The position numbers and the translations under genes are program-made. Positions 22,842 to 34,680 of a DNA stretch of 64,000 bases are shown here, piece after piece. Below the pieces are notes generated by a model, which was given only the letters and a program-made list of their open reading frames with translations, was not told the DNA's origin and did no database searches. Source of the DNA: Neocallimastix lanati (nom. inval.) (Eukaryota; Neocallimastigomycota; Neocallimastigomycetes; Neocallimastigales; Neocallimastigaceae). The stretch spans positions 1 through 64,000 of the forward strand of contig JACVTC010000024.1 in NCBI GenBank assembly GCA_016946835.1. Reading direction: 5' to 3'. Position 1 is the stretch's first letter; each line of letters starts with the position of its first letter.

Positions 22842-23145
22842 AATTAAAGAAAAATAAATAATAAAAAATGAATAAATAAATAAATAATTAAAGAAAAATA
22901 AATAATAAAAAATGAATAAATAAATAAATAATTAAAGAAAAATAAATAATAAAAAATGAATAAATAAATAAATAATTAAAGAAAAATAAATAATAAAAAA
23001 TGAATAAATAAATAAATAATTAAAGAAAAATAAATAATAAAAAATGAATAAATAAATAAATAATTAAAGAAAAATAAATAATAAAAAATGAATAAATAAA
23101 TAAATAATTAAAGAAAAATAAATAATAAAAAATGAATAAATAAAA
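22842..23145. repeat. 44-bp tandem repeat
   Basis: Nearly seven units of a 44-base repeat with AATTAAAGAAAAATAAATAA and TAAAAAATGAATAAAT (AAAGAAAAAT at 22846, 22890, 22934 and onward). The units look identical by eye. The array ends where a LINE fragment begins. Confidence 0.9.
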
Positions 23146-23974
23146 ACTAAAAATGATATTTTAGTTTTTTCAACTATGGAACAACTCAATGTATGGAATG
23201 TTTACTATGAAAATTTAGCTTCTAATTCAACCAGTCACTGTCTTAATAAGAATTATTGATATAATGTTCGATCTTCTTCGGAATTCGATTCATCTGATTA
23301 TGATATTTAACCTATTAATGAAGATATTTTTGTAGAAGAAATAATTGACGCAATTAAATTCACTCCTTACTACAAAGTTTCAGGTCTTTATAATGTTCTT
23401 TTTTAATTCTTTAAAGCTTCGATACCAAAGTACAGAGAAAATAAAAATTGGATTACAGTAATTGAAAGAAGTAATGTTTTGAAATTTCTTCATTTATTCT
23501 TTAATTAAATATTATCTGCTGACTTTTAAAAAAGACTGCAATAATGAATTTATTATGTACACCCTAAAAATGGTGATACAACAGATTGTAATAACTATAA
23601 TCAGAATTTCCTTAATTAATAATGGTATTAAAACATTATCTGAAATTGTAGCCTCCCGTATAGCTAGCTAGTTATGGTATTAACAGCGGCTTTATCAGAC
23701 CTGAACAATATAGATTTAGAAAGAAAGAGGGATATATTAGTCTCTTTACTTCTATCATAGAAATTTGTCAAAGACGTCAATTCCATAATAAAAATACTTA
23801 TTTTGCTTTTCTTGATCTTAAGAAAGCGTATGAATCAGTTCCTATTTATGATATTCTCTGAAAGATAAAGCATTTAGGTATTAGAGGTAAATTTCTTATA
23901 TTTTTGGAAAACCTATATCTTTCTTCTAAATCTAGTGTTACCATTAATCGACAAAACTCAGTTTCTATTTCTAT

Positions 23975-24013
<39 letters not shown>

Positions 24014-24215
24014 TGTTTTTTAAGGATGTTCCATCTCTCCAATTCTGTTTAATCTTTTCATTCATGATATATTTGACGTATGTGAAAATTTAGGTGTTAA
24101 TATTTATGAACTAAATGTCACTAAATCATCTACTCCTAAATATTGTTGCAATGGTTTCTTTGCTGATGATATTGTTATTTGTGCACCTTTTATAGCATTT
24201 ATCCAAACAATTTTT
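23146..24215 (+). pseudogene. Degenerate LINE reverse transcriptase fragment
   Basis: Stops and frameshifts interrupt a readable non-LTR reverse transcriptase. From left to right: a linker with MEQLNVWNVYYENL (~23175), EEIIDAIKFTPYYK (~23335), a PKNGD-like and NN-rich segment (~23560-23600), LIN-NGIKTLSEIVA (~23615), FRKKEGYISLF (~23720), AFLDLKKAYESVP (~23805, catalytic block A), and finally FADDIVICAP (~24160, the catalytic FADD box). The block is truncated at both ends, with no endonuclease or 3' end. An A homopolymer of 36 bases lies inside the SIKKG-type motif. It belongs to the L1/Tad-like group by motif, with subgroup unresolved. Not functional. Confidence 0.85.
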
Positions 24216-24735
24216 AACCTAATTCTATTTAAAAATTTTTATTACATACTATTAAACTCTTTATACGAAATATGAAAAGTTTTTATTTTTTTTCTTATTT
24301 CTATATATTTAATGTTAAATGTCGTTATTTCGTATAAATAGCTTAATTTAAAATTTTGTATTTCTAAAATTTTTTTATTTGTTTATTAAATATTTTGTGT
24401 TTGAAACTCTTTTATCAATATATTTAATTTTATAATCATTTACTTTTTTTTCATTTTGAAAATAATATCGTAAATTATTCATTAATTTTCTGAATATTCT
24501 AAATATTATTAATTCGATTGTTAAAATTTTATTATTTTATAAATATAAATATTGAATTTTTTAATATTTTTTAATACTAATATAATTTTATTTTTATATT
24601 ATCAATTCTTAAAGTAATGAATGAAGATTTTATTGTTAAAACTATATGAATCCAAAAAAAAAAAAAAAAAATTAATAATAATAGAAAACTGAATATATAT
24701 AAAAATAAAATTTTTGATATTTTCTTTTTATTTTA

Positions 24736-24773
<38 letters not shown>

Positions 24774-25255
24774 ATTATTATTATTATTAGAATTTTGACA
24801 AAAAAAAAAAGTAAAAAAAAAAAAAATAAATATTTATTAATTTTTTAGTATAAATATGTTATTATATATATACTAATAAATTTGAAATAAACTAAATAAA
24901 ATGTTATAAAGAAAATATTTATTATTTTTGTAAAGAGAAAATATATTAATATTTTCATTATATTAATTATTTATCATTTACCTATTTTTATTTAAATATG
25001 TAAATTAAGATTGATAAGATTTATATCAATCTATTCAGGAAATACAATTATATAAAGCAAATTATATCATTATTAGTAAAAGTAATTTATTACAAATTTT
25101 ATGTTTGACGGATTAAGAATCTCAGTTCTTACCAGTTTGATGTTATCATCAAAAATTAAATATAAATTCCATTTAATAATTTTTTTAAAAAAAATAAATA
25201 AAAATAACTTATATAATAAATAATTTATAAACATTATAAAATATTTAAGATACAA
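24216..25255. other. AT-rich DNA without gene
   Basis: Low-complexity sequence with a TTA microsatellite at about 24735-24790. Near 25111 the motif GATTAAGAATCTCA differs by one base from the Copia primer binding site described at 42764, which may mark a decayed Copia end, but nothing around it confirms this. Confidence 0.5.
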
Positions 25256-25650
25256 TTCAATTTCTATGGAAAAACCTCTAGAACAAGAAAAATTAAAATC
25301 AAGATAATTTAAAAATAAAATACAAAAAATACAAAGAACACAAGACAGGTAACTAAATTTGATTCAAAGGTTCCGCAATAATAGATTCCTATACAACACA
25401 TTCAATAACTGAACTTCTGAAAATGATATGATGCTAAACTCTATGACATCCAAGCCCCCAAAAGATTACAATAATCTTAATTTCCGAAACAGTTTATCTC
25501 AATGGATATTAGACTTCCGTGATTCAACGCACGTAACTTAATCTAGAGACCTATTGACTAATATTAAAAAATTCATTGAGGATATAATTTTTCCTAACAA
25601 TTAAACTACTCAAAATACTCAGTAAGACTGAAATAAATTACTAAGGATAA
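25256..25650. other. GC-richer stretch, possible decayed coding sequence
   Basis: Composition is coding-like, unlike the AT desert to its left. The plus strand reads as short protein-like pieces from an ATG at 25266 (for example SKPPKDYNNLNFRNSLSQW near 25450) with several stops. It could be a fragment of a retrotransposon gag or of another element. Not identified. Confidence 0.3.
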
Positions 25651-25654
25651 TAAA

Positions 25655-25960
25655 CCTATTTCCTTTTTAAGTAATCTTTAGAGGTCCAATAATATCCAAT
25701 CCTAATATGACAAATGGTTCTTCTACTGGTGTCCTAAATTTTTCAATTAAATTTTATGTATGTACCGGTCTGTGTAACTGACAAATTTTATAAATAGATA
25801 TGTACTTCTTTATATCCAGAATCACATTTATCCAGTAATAATTTTGTTTAATTCTGTAGTATGTCTTTTGTATTCTTTCATGACCTATTCTATGGAGCAT
25901 TCCAATTATTTTTATCTTTTCCATATAGTCATCAATCACCTGTCAAAGTTTATTCTTTAT
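25655..25960 (-). pseudogene. Ty3 integrase N-terminal part
   Basis: The HHCC zinc-binding module reads GMLHRIGHERIQKTYYRIKQ, then NYYWINVILDIKKYISIYKICQ (His, His, Cys; the first Cys position is now I or Y-rich and probably mutated). This is followed after one stop by TPVEEPFVILGLDIIGPL, the start of the catalytic core with its first Asp. The remaining core is lost. Confidence 0.75.
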
Positions 25961-26279
25961 CTCTAATGTTGGTTTGGCCATTTATGGTTATAATTCTATC
26001 ATTTAAAAATTTTTTCATAACTTCAGAAATCATATTTTTCATTTTCTTTTTCGCTTATAGTATTTAATAGGTTATTATTGGTGATCATTTTCTTCATCTA
26101 TAATTGAAGTAATAATAATATTTTCATTTCTTTTAATTCGTCACAACTCGTCAGCAATAATATTTGAATTCCCTAGTTGATAAATAACTTCTACTTCAAC
26201 TGACTAAAAATATTACACCAACGCACTTGTTTACTAGTACTAGGTTTGCATTTTTTTATAATATGTACTAGTGATTGAT

Positions 26280-27560
26280 GGTCAATGTATTAAATTGTTT
26301 GAAATGAATTACCTAAAATATATGATTTAAATTTTGTTATATAATAATAGGCTGCAGTTCCTTCTAACTCTGTTATGAGATAATTATATTCAGACTTATG
26401 TAATGTGCGACTAATGTAAAAGACCGGATATTCTATCTTATCATCATATAACTGTAACAATACTCTACCAATTCCTTGATAACTAGCATTAGAGCGAATT
26501 AAAAAAGGCTTATCAAAACGTGGATAACATAATATAGGAGTATTTATGAGGGCCTCTCTTAACAAATTAAAGCTAGCAATATGATTATTAGTCCATTCAA
26601 ACATTGAATTTTTCTTTAGAAATTTACACAAAAGAAATGATAACGACGTGTCGTTTTCAATAAAATTTCTGTAGTAATAAGCCATACCAAGAAAAGAACA
26701 CAATTTTTTAATGTTCATTGGATGATATAACTTGTTGATAGCATCGGTTTTCTTTTCTAGAGGGAGTAGACTTTTATTGAAGATTTTATGTCCTAGAGCT
26801 TCAACTTTAAAGACACAAAAATTACGTTTTTCAATATTCAACTTATATTTTCTCATATTTTAAATACATTTGCCAAATCTATTAAGTGCTGTTCAATAGA
26901 TGGTGAGAATACTATTATATCATCTAAAATATTTGTACTCATTTATTAATCAAATCAAAGAAAATCCGATTCATTTCTCGTTGAAAAGTGACAGGAGCAT
27001 TGGTCAATCCAAAGGGCATTACCTTGAAGTAGTTATTTCCAAACTTAGTAGTAAAGGATGTGATTTCTTAATCACTCTCATACGTAGGTATCTGATGATA
27101 ACCACTAAAAAGATCTATGGTAGATAATATAAAAGCTACATTAAAAGCGTCAAATATCTCCTGAATTATAAGGATAGAATAGGCATCTTTTTGGTAATTT
27201 TATTTACTAGTCTATAATCAATACATATCCTCCACTTTCCGTTTTTCTTAGGTACCAATACCATGGGCATTGAGAAGGAGCTCACTTGTAAAGTGGTGTA
27301 TCAGGCTCTAGTTCTACTTTACAATCGTAAGGCCTGTGCACTTAGCAATTTCTTCACTTAATGCTTCGGTCAATTCTCCATAATACTTATCAGTAATATC
27401 GCCTTTCGACAATAGCTTCTTTATCCCGGCTTTCTTGAACATCTCTGCAACATAATCCTAGTAGATTATCATAGCTAAGTGATCATTATTCTTGCCATCA
27501 ATTCGTTCAATGTTTTAAGTATTTTTTTTGCTAGTTTTATTATTCTTTAGATTTTTAATT
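26280..27560 (-). pseudogene. Ty3 reverse transcriptase and RNase H, broken
   Basis: The open segment 26290-26856 encodes the RT connection and RNase H start: LGHKIFNKSLLPLEKKTDAI, FLGMAYYYRNFI, LIRSNASYQGIGRVLLQ (the first RNase H Asp has become Asn: S-N-A-S for the usual T-D-A-S) and SEYNYLITELEG. Upstream (26880-27280) the fingers and palm are readable in pieces on the minus strand, but no intact YxDD box remains. The conserved block before RT (ELEPDTPLY) lies at ~27290-27350. Confidence 0.75.
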
Positions 27561-27849
27561 TTTGTTCTTAGAACCAATCTCACCATCTATTGTAACCTAC
27601 TAAATAATTGTAGTAATCTAAAATATATTTTATTCTTTTTTCGCGGTAGAATTTTTTAGTTAAATAATATGCATTATTTTTAATTTTTGGTATTCTATAA
27701 TCTGATTAATAATCTTTTTAATTCCCTCTGTGGGTTGAATCTCCTTTATCACAGATGCAATTTAATCTTCTTGTATTTGTACCATGTAGATATTTTCATC
27801 TTCACACTCTATCGTTGTATCTACATCTAGTAATCCTGGACTTTCGCAT

Positions 27850-29448
27850 TCAATCTTTTATATTTTTAGTTGTTTATTATGGAGGTCAGTCTTCCTATAA
27901 TCAATTTGTCTGTACATGAACGATTATATTATTTTGTAATGTAGACTCTCTTATACAAAAATCTCTTTTATCGCATAGGCGATTTCCACTGTTCTTCCTT
28001 CTCTTTGCTACTATGTCCTTGGAGTGTCTTCGCTGCTCAATCATTCCTATCAGGACCATGATGGCTATCTTTCTTTCTTGGTTACATTCATAACTTTCTA
28101 AGTAATCGTCCTTGGAATCCGCTGGGAAAGTATCATATCTTCTCAAACTCGTTACATATCCTTCTAACGTATATTTCTCAGCAGGTTGGTTATAAAAAGC
28201 TTCCCAAATCGAGGATCTTACTTATTGCACCAGCAATAATCTTTTGCTTTCCTCTGAAAGCTGAAGTATTCTGCTTAGTATATTGAACTCATAGAATAAT
28301 TCATCCGCTTTACCCCATTTATGCCTAAATTTAACCATAGTGGTTTTTACCTCTTCTAAAGTTCGTTCGCATTTAAATTCTTGTAACATCCTGTCTATCA
28401 GTCTTTGAGGTTTTATGTCGTCCATTTGTTTAAACACTTCGTCAATCTGGTACATCTTTTTCCGAGTCCCTTGTAAGTGGTCCTCAATAAACTACAACAT
28501 TGCTGAGAGCTCAGTTTAGTAATACTTCTGATGTCTACCATAGTAATTTTTAGATTATCAATAAATGATTCCACATTCCCTGTTTCACCATTGAACATTG
28601 GGATTTTTCTTTAGTACTTAGTAGTGTATGCATTCGTCATTAAAACGTTTTACATCGCGCTCCTTGTATAGGCGGCGTGTGTTAGTAGTAAGTCCTAATT
28701 CTAGCATCTTTTATATCTATGTGCAGTGGGAAGGGCATATTTGTCGACGCATGAGTTTCCTAAGCCAACTTTCCTAAACGCTCGATTTCGCGTTGCTGTG
28801 TTTGATTGTAAGATTTTAATTTCTCAATCATTTCTTCAAGCTCTTTGCGATACACCCTTTCCTGTTCTTGGCTCGAATCTAAGAATTCTTTATTCTTATG
28901 TATTTTTTGACCTTTATCTTCTAGGTCTTGTTAGAATTGTTTTCCTTTTATCTGGTACTCATCTAGATAGGTTTCAATATTTATGATCTCATCATCTACA
29001 GCGGCTTCTTTTCCTTTGCTTTCATCAATCCGCGGTGCAGAAATTCCTCAAATTTCCGAAGCTCAGCTACACTGGTTTGATTGCTACTCTCCTTCTTATT
29101 TACCCTTATCTCAACCTCACCAAATAGTTGATCTACTACTGTGATAAAACTGCTAAGTTCAGCTTCGATCTTCACAAATCCATTTTCGCTCTAAGTCTGA
29201 ATTACTTATATCCTCGATACCATCTGTTGCTGCGTGTTGACAAACATAATTCTAAATTCTTCCATTCCCTTATTCAGAAAAGCAGCAAAATCCACAGCTC
29301 CACCATTGTTATTTTTATTTGAATTCTCCCCTTGGGTAGTCTCTGTCTTTCTAGCTTCTGGCTTGCTGGCTTCAGGTTCACTAACCTTTGGTTTACTTGT
29401 ATCGGTAATTACTAGCTTCATGTGCTGCAGCTGGATTATACCATGCAA
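27850..29448 (-). pseudogene. Ty3 gag with coiled coil, broken
   Basis: Open pieces at 27901-28146, 28222-28455, 28413-28598 and 29206-29448 (minus) are separated by frame changes. 28413-28598 begins MFNGETGNVESFIDNLK, the F-x-G-x2-x2-V-x2-F signature of retrotransposon gag cores. The region 28750-29000 reads as a heptad-rich helix (EFLDSSQEQERVYRKELEEM). The N-terminal piece is Pro/Glu/Ser/Lys-rich. The 27901-28146 piece has CDKRDFC, possibly what is left of a zinc knuckle. Confidence 0.65.
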
Positions 29449-29539
29449 TAAGCAAAAATACTACAAGAACTATTGTGCAAGTAGTTATAATCCGATTCAC
29501 AAAAATCACTTCTGATGCAAGATAGATCTGAGTACGAAA

Positions 29540-30380
29540 TATTTGTGCTTAAAGCCAAAATAAACAACTTCGTATCAAAGAGGGGATCCAAAATTTAAAT
29601 GGGATGTGTAATAGTATATCACAGATCAGCATGATCCATTTGCAGTTTACTAATGAAATGGGATTCAAGATAGAAGACTGATATCTAAAATTTACTACTG
29701 CCGCCGATAAAGAGTCGATATCACAAGTGACAGAAGAGTTCCAGATAAAATTAAAGATAGTCGACAGGCGTACTGGTAAATTCAAATATATGACTTTAGT
29801 ACAAGATGTACACTAGCCAAGGATGCCAAGAACCATTATAGTAGGTTCTAGATTCATGAATAGACTTTTTATTTATAGGAAGAAGGATGTTCATTATCAG
29901 CAAACAAAAGTTTATAAAATTTACAACAAAAAGGCCAGGATTATCAGATGTAGATTCACTAGAAGAGTGTGAAGGTAAATGTATTTACATGGTACAGATT
30001 AACGATAAAGAAGTAGATGAGCAAAAGAAAGCAAAGACAATAGCAGATATAACTTAGCTCATAAATTAGGATATAGATAACAAAAGAATTAAAGATAAAA
30101 TGTATGATTTGATAAGACAATTTTACCGGAATGAGATATAGAATATATTGATGATTACTAAGACTATTTAGTAGATTATGTTATATAGGCAGATTGGTTC
30201 AGACTACAAAAAAGGAAAAATTTAAATGAAAGGAAAATTAATAAAAACACTACGGAAAGAGTTGAATAAAATAATAGCCAAAAAAAGGATTATTTAACTA
30301 TGATAAACCAAGAATATTCTAAAGCAGAAATAATTAAAAAGTTGGGCCAGAGAATCTATTGTCTATCTTCGAAATAATTG
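29540..30380 (+). pseudogene. Ty3 protease region, decayed
   Basis: Readable pieces include FTTAADKESISQVTEEFQIK, LKIVDRRTGKFKYMTLVQDV (~29690-29815) and IIVGSRFMNRLFIY (~29840), which resemble the retropepsin-like domain and its IIG/L-type C-terminal strand in Tf-type elements. The catalytic D-S/T-G triad could not be identified, so it is either mutated or lost. 29900-30380 continues as Lys/Asp-rich linker sequence with stops. Confidence 0.5.
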
Positions 30381-30419
30381 ATAAGTATTATGAAGACTTA
30401 ACTAAAGTCTTCCATGAAA

Positions 30420-31150
30420 AAAACGCTGAAACATTACCAGAATATAGACCATACAACTGTAAGATAGAACTAGAGCCTGATACACCACTTTACAAAGGAG
30501 CTTAATATTCTTCGAGTACAAGAGAAAAAAAGCATTAAAGGAATATATAGAAAAGAATTTGGTTAAAGGGTTTATTGGAAGATCAGAATCACCGGCCGGT
30601 TATTCTTTGTTGTTCATACCCAAGAATTCAGGGGAATTACGACTATGCATGGATTATAGGAAGCTGAATCAATGAATGAAAAGGAATGCCTATCCTATGG
30701 TAAGAATCAACGCAGTTTTTGAAGCTATGAGCAGCAGTGGTATTCTCCAAGTTTGATCAAAATTCTGTATATAATTTGGTACGAATTCGAAAAGGTGACG
30801 AGTATAAGAAAGTCTTCAACACCAAGTTTGGTCAATTTGAGTATTTGATAATGCCTTTCGGACTAATAAATGCAACAGCAGTGATCCAAAGTTTCGTGAA
30901 TGATATCTTCAGTGAATATTTCGGTCAATACTGTCAAGTTTACCATGACGATATCATGGTATATTTGAAAACATTTGAAAAACATGTACAGCATATTCGA
31001 TTGATATTAAAGAAATTAATTGAACACAAGCTTGTAGCCAAGATGCCTACATGTGAGCTATATAGATTAAAGATATCATTTTTATTACATATAATCAGTA
31101 AAGATGGTGTAGAAACTGACTCAGTAAAGATAAAGGCTGTGGCGGAATGA
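30420..31150 (+). pseudogene. Ty3 reverse transcriptase, mutated YHDD box
   Basis: The start of RT reads [20 protein letters not shown] (30540-30600), then [13 protein letters not shown] followed by a TGA. The open segment 30737-31150 continues FSKFDQNSVYNLVRIRKGDE, FEYLIMPFGLINATAVIQSF and YHDDIMVY. The catalytic box is Y-H-D-D where Y-I/V/L-D-D is usual, and the block-A Asp is followed by QNS instead of LKS/LRS. Both changes point to decay. Confidence 0.85.
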
Positions 31151-31165
31151 CCACAACCAGAAAAC

Positions 31166-31800
31166 TTGAAGCAAATGCAAAGCTTTCTAGGCTTTTGTAA
31201 CAACTATAGGAAGTTTATAAGAAATATCTCCGAAATGGTCAAGCCGCTATTAAAAATGAAATCAAAGAAAGAAAATTTTGAATGGACTGAAGAAGGTTTA
31301 GCAATGTTTCGAAAATTGAAGGAAATGCTTATCTTTCCGCAGTTGATAGTAAATCAAGAGAATGAAAACCAATTTTTTGTAGAGTGCAATGCTAGTGATT
31401 ACGTAATTGGAGGAGTATTGCCACAAAAAGGAGACGGTGGGACTATTTTTCCCATATACTACTATTCAAAGACACTCAGCAAGGCTGAAATATCTTATTC
31501 CATAAGTGAGAAAAAATTATTAGCCTTTAAGACTACTGTTAAAGAATGATTACACTTTCATCAAGGTGCGAATTACAAGATTATTGTTTATATCGACCAT
31601 AAAAATTAGTTTTTTCTTAAGAAACCACAGTTATTAAACAATAGGAAAATTATATGATAAGATCTATTTGCTACATATTGTTTCGAAATAGTTAATGGTA
31701 CTGGGAAAAAAATAATAAAGCTTACGCCCTTTCAAGAGTTGAAACTAAGAAGACAAAGGGTAAGGACGTTGATATAAAATAGCCTCTTGAAACAAGAGCA
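31166..31800 (+). pseudogene. Ty3 RNase H
   Basis: The open segment 31166-31549 encodes SFLGFCNNYRKFIRNISEMV, FEWTEEGLAMFRKLKEML and FFVECNASDYVIGGVL, in which the first catalytic Asp of T/S-D-A-S has become Asn (CNAS). SYSISEKKLLAFK follows, then a TGA. Past it, HFHQGANYKIIVYIDHKN is still readable to ~31610. The same Asp-to-Asn change appears in the minus-strand relic. Confidence 0.8.
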
Positions 31801-31879
31801 GATAGTAGGATTTGATGACGTAGATGGTAAATCTAGCTACTAAGCATTGGCTAGAAGTAGATGCTCTTCTGGTAATAAA

Positions 31880-32480
31880 ATAAAATCCTGAACTAATTTA
31901 ATTGCCCATGACGTTTAGGAAAATAATGATACAAATTAATCATGAATCAAAATATTCAAGATATTTAGTTAATAACAAGACTTCAGACCTGGTATTTAGA
32001 AATTTCTACTAGTTGATTGTGAGAAAATACATTTCAGGTTATATGAAAGCTTATAAAACTTGCACAACGAAGAAGGATAACCGACACAAAGAATATGGTA
32101 CAGCAGTGAGAATTCATGTTGCAGAATTACCATGACAAGAAATCCTACTAGACTTTATTACGGATTTGCCGGTGAAGTGTAATGTAAGAACGGATGAAGG
32201 ATATGCTTGGGAAAATAAACGAGCAGAATGTATATTAATGTGCTGTGATAAGATAACCAAAATTAGATTTAAACATCTGCCTAATGTTAACAGGAATGCC
32301 GACGCGCATCTCTTAAAGAGATTTACAGGTTGCATGGATTCTCTAAGATTGTAACTAACGATCGAGGAACCCAATTTGAAAGTATAGTGTGGAAGGAATT
32401 ACTAGAGTTCCTTAAAGCCGAGATAAACTATAGAAAGCCACCACAAAACTGTAAGCTAAATCGAAAGGAATAATGCTTAA
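31880..32480 (+). pseudogene. Ty3 integrase core, broken
   Basis: Around 32130-32170 the sequence reads EILLDFITDLPVK (first catalytic Asp). 32205-32280 reads CCDKITKIRFKHLPN, and 32345-32400 reads KIVTNDRGTQFESIVWKELL (second catalytic Asp in NDRGTQF). The expected H-P-Q-T-N/D-G-Q-x-E block is now KPPQNCKLNRKE-like. Frame breaks occur between the parts. Confidence 0.8.
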
Positions 32481-33060
32481 GTAAAAACTTAAGGTGCTTT
32501 GTTGAAACCTATGATGACGAAAGTTTAATGGATTACTTATCATTTTATAATTCTGGTATAAATATTCAATCCTCGCTTCTACCCAACAGTCATCATTCCT
32601 TGCTTTGTATAACTTCCAGATTCATAATTCACCAAGGAAGCGGACTTAGTGCACTCGCTAGGTGAAGCGAAGATAATTAACAGTTTTGACCACAACTAAG
32701 GAAACTTCAAGAATATATTGGAGATAGCCCAAATTGGATACATAGACAATATGTGCAAAATTAGATTCGATAACTATCCCAGGTAAAAGTTATTAGATAA
32801 AGAGTAGTTGAAAAAGCAAGAGAATTACAATGCACTACTTTTTACAAACTAACCACAAGGAAGTATGGATATTTTAAATGATAGGTATCAACGAGGAAAA
32901 ATTAATTGTTAGAAATTAGTCGTTCACCATTCCCAAATATATATCCAGTGTTCCATTTTAGTGAATTAGAACCATACTTTAAATTACCAAAAACATTACT
33001 GCCAGCTCCTACCATTAATCAAACAATAATTCATATTCTAGGATCAAGAAAATAACGAAG

Positions 33061-34680
33061 TCAATACCAGTACTTAGTATCATATTTCAAAAAAAAATTA
33101 AAAACGATATAATAAATATGATTTTTATCTTTCTTATGTTTTTTTTAAAAAGTACTTTAATTAATATTAAATAATATTAATTTATTTTTTTATTTAGATA
33201 TACATATTAATATTACAATATTTATACGTTTTAAAATTATATTTTATAATTTTATTAAAATTTTTAAAATAAAAATAATAATAATTACATTAATAAAAAT
33301 TACATATTTTTATTCCAATTAAGTAATTATTAATAAATTAATATTAGTTATATAAATAGCATATTTAATAAAAATATTTCATATTAAATATAAAACATAT
33401 ATATAAATATTATTGATAATAATTAAGCTAATTAATATAATATATAATAAATAAATAAGAAAATTAATAGTAGATGTATTAAAATTAAATCGTATATTTA
33501 TTTTTAAATTAACATTAAGAAATTGAAAATTTATCAAGATGTCTTTATTAATAATAAAAAAGTAATTATTAAATACTTATATATAAATTAGTTATAAATA
33601 ATAATATTTATTTTTAAAGTTTTTATTTAAAATATATACATTTTTACGAATTTATATCGATTTTTTTGAATAATAAGTATTGGAAATTTAGAAATTTTAT
33701 GTTAAAATTCTATTAAATATATTATGATTAAAAATTATTTGAGTTACTTATATTATTAACTAAAGATTTAAACTAATACAAATTGACATGTATTAATATG
33801 TTTATATTGTAGCTCATTGTCACTCTTTGTGAATAAGATAAAACCTTTTATATCTTCTCTTTTGTAGGTTTAGTACAAACCCTAAGATTGCGTATAATGT
33901 AGTAGTTGTACTATGTATGATGAAACTATTATGTTTATTTTATTTGTAAAGGACATCTGGAAATTTGTATTAAATAAATTTTTAAATTTTTTATAAAATT
34001 ATTCATAATTTGTAATTTATAACACAAATATAATGTCAATTGTAATTAGATTAAATACTATAATTTTTCTATTGTGATAATGAGTTTTTTAAATTTTTTT
34101 AACTAGTTAACATATATCAGTAATTTAATTTTATATATAAATAGTAGTAGTAAGAAATTAATTTCATTTAATATGGTAATTAGATCTAATGGGAATTTAA
34201 TATGCAATATACATCCACCTTGTTAGTAATAACCTATGTACGCAAATATATATAGGAATAAAGAAGGTATTATTATTTACAAATCCATTGGTGTATTTAT
34301 TCTTCATTTTATTTTTATTTAAACATTTCATACTGGCTTTTTTGATAAGACGTGTGTATATCCATATGTTTCAAAATTTCAATTTAGAAAACTTAAGATT
34401 AATATGTTTTTTGGAATAGCTTATGTTTGAATAAGTAAGTTGTTGGATCGTGTACGGCTGAGTAACATAATTCGATAATTCACAAAATAATGAGAACATT
34501 AATTTGTTATTATTATTAGAGTCATTGAGACTCTTAATTTCTTAGAAAATTTTGAATTTATATGTAAACTTTTTTAAATGAATATATTATATTTAATAGT
34601 TATTTAAGTTACTTATATTATTAAGTTAAAAAAATATTTAAACTAATACAAATTTACATGTATTTTATATTTCAGCTTAT
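33061..34680. other. AT-rich DNA, possible decayed LTR sequence
   Basis: No gene is visible. 33810-33960 and 34190-34480 are less AT-biased than their surroundings and could be remnants of LTRs of the flanking retrotransposons. TGAGACTCTTAAT near 34527 resembles the Copia primer binding site seen elsewhere in the window, on the minus strand. Confidence 0.4.

Larger units (their letters stand above)
25650..29448 (-). mobile_element. Decayed Ty3-type retrotransposon, minus strand
   Basis: Reading leftward from 29448: gag N-terminus, gag coiled coil, gag core, zinc-finger remnant, reverse transcriptase, RNase H, and the start of integrase, where it is cut off near 25650. The order is that of Ty3/gypsy elements. 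No LTRs were recognised. It is related to the plus-strand element at 29540-33060: both encode the conserved block before [18 protein letters not shown]-like here (~27290-27350) and [15 protein letters not shown] there (~30450). Many stops and frameshifts make it inactive. Confidence 0.8.
29540..33060 (+). mobile_element. Decayed Ty3-type retrotransposon, plus strand
   Basis: A second Ty3/gypsy relic, head to head with the previous one. It keeps protease-like sequence, RT, RNase H and integrase in order. Numerous in-frame stops (often TGG to TGA or TAG) and frameshifts are present. No LTR pair was recognised; the right end is set where protein-like sequence ends (FRELEPYFKLP-like tail near 32950-33000, a typical final gypsy block). 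Inactive. Confidence 0.8.

Noticed and set aside
22842-23145. CRISPR-like regular spacing
   Set aside because: The 44-bp units are contiguous tandem repeats without unique spacers, and the sequence is eukaryotic.
25111-25124. Primer-binding-site-like GATTAAGAATCTCA
   Set aside because: One mismatch to the Copia site, with no LTR end (CA) before it and no gag after it; kept only as a possible trace.
34527-34540. Second primer-binding-site-like sequence TGAGACTCTTAATT
   Set aside because: It lies downstream of, not upstream of, the Copia RT/RNase H fragment on the same strand, and no LTR boundary adjoins it.
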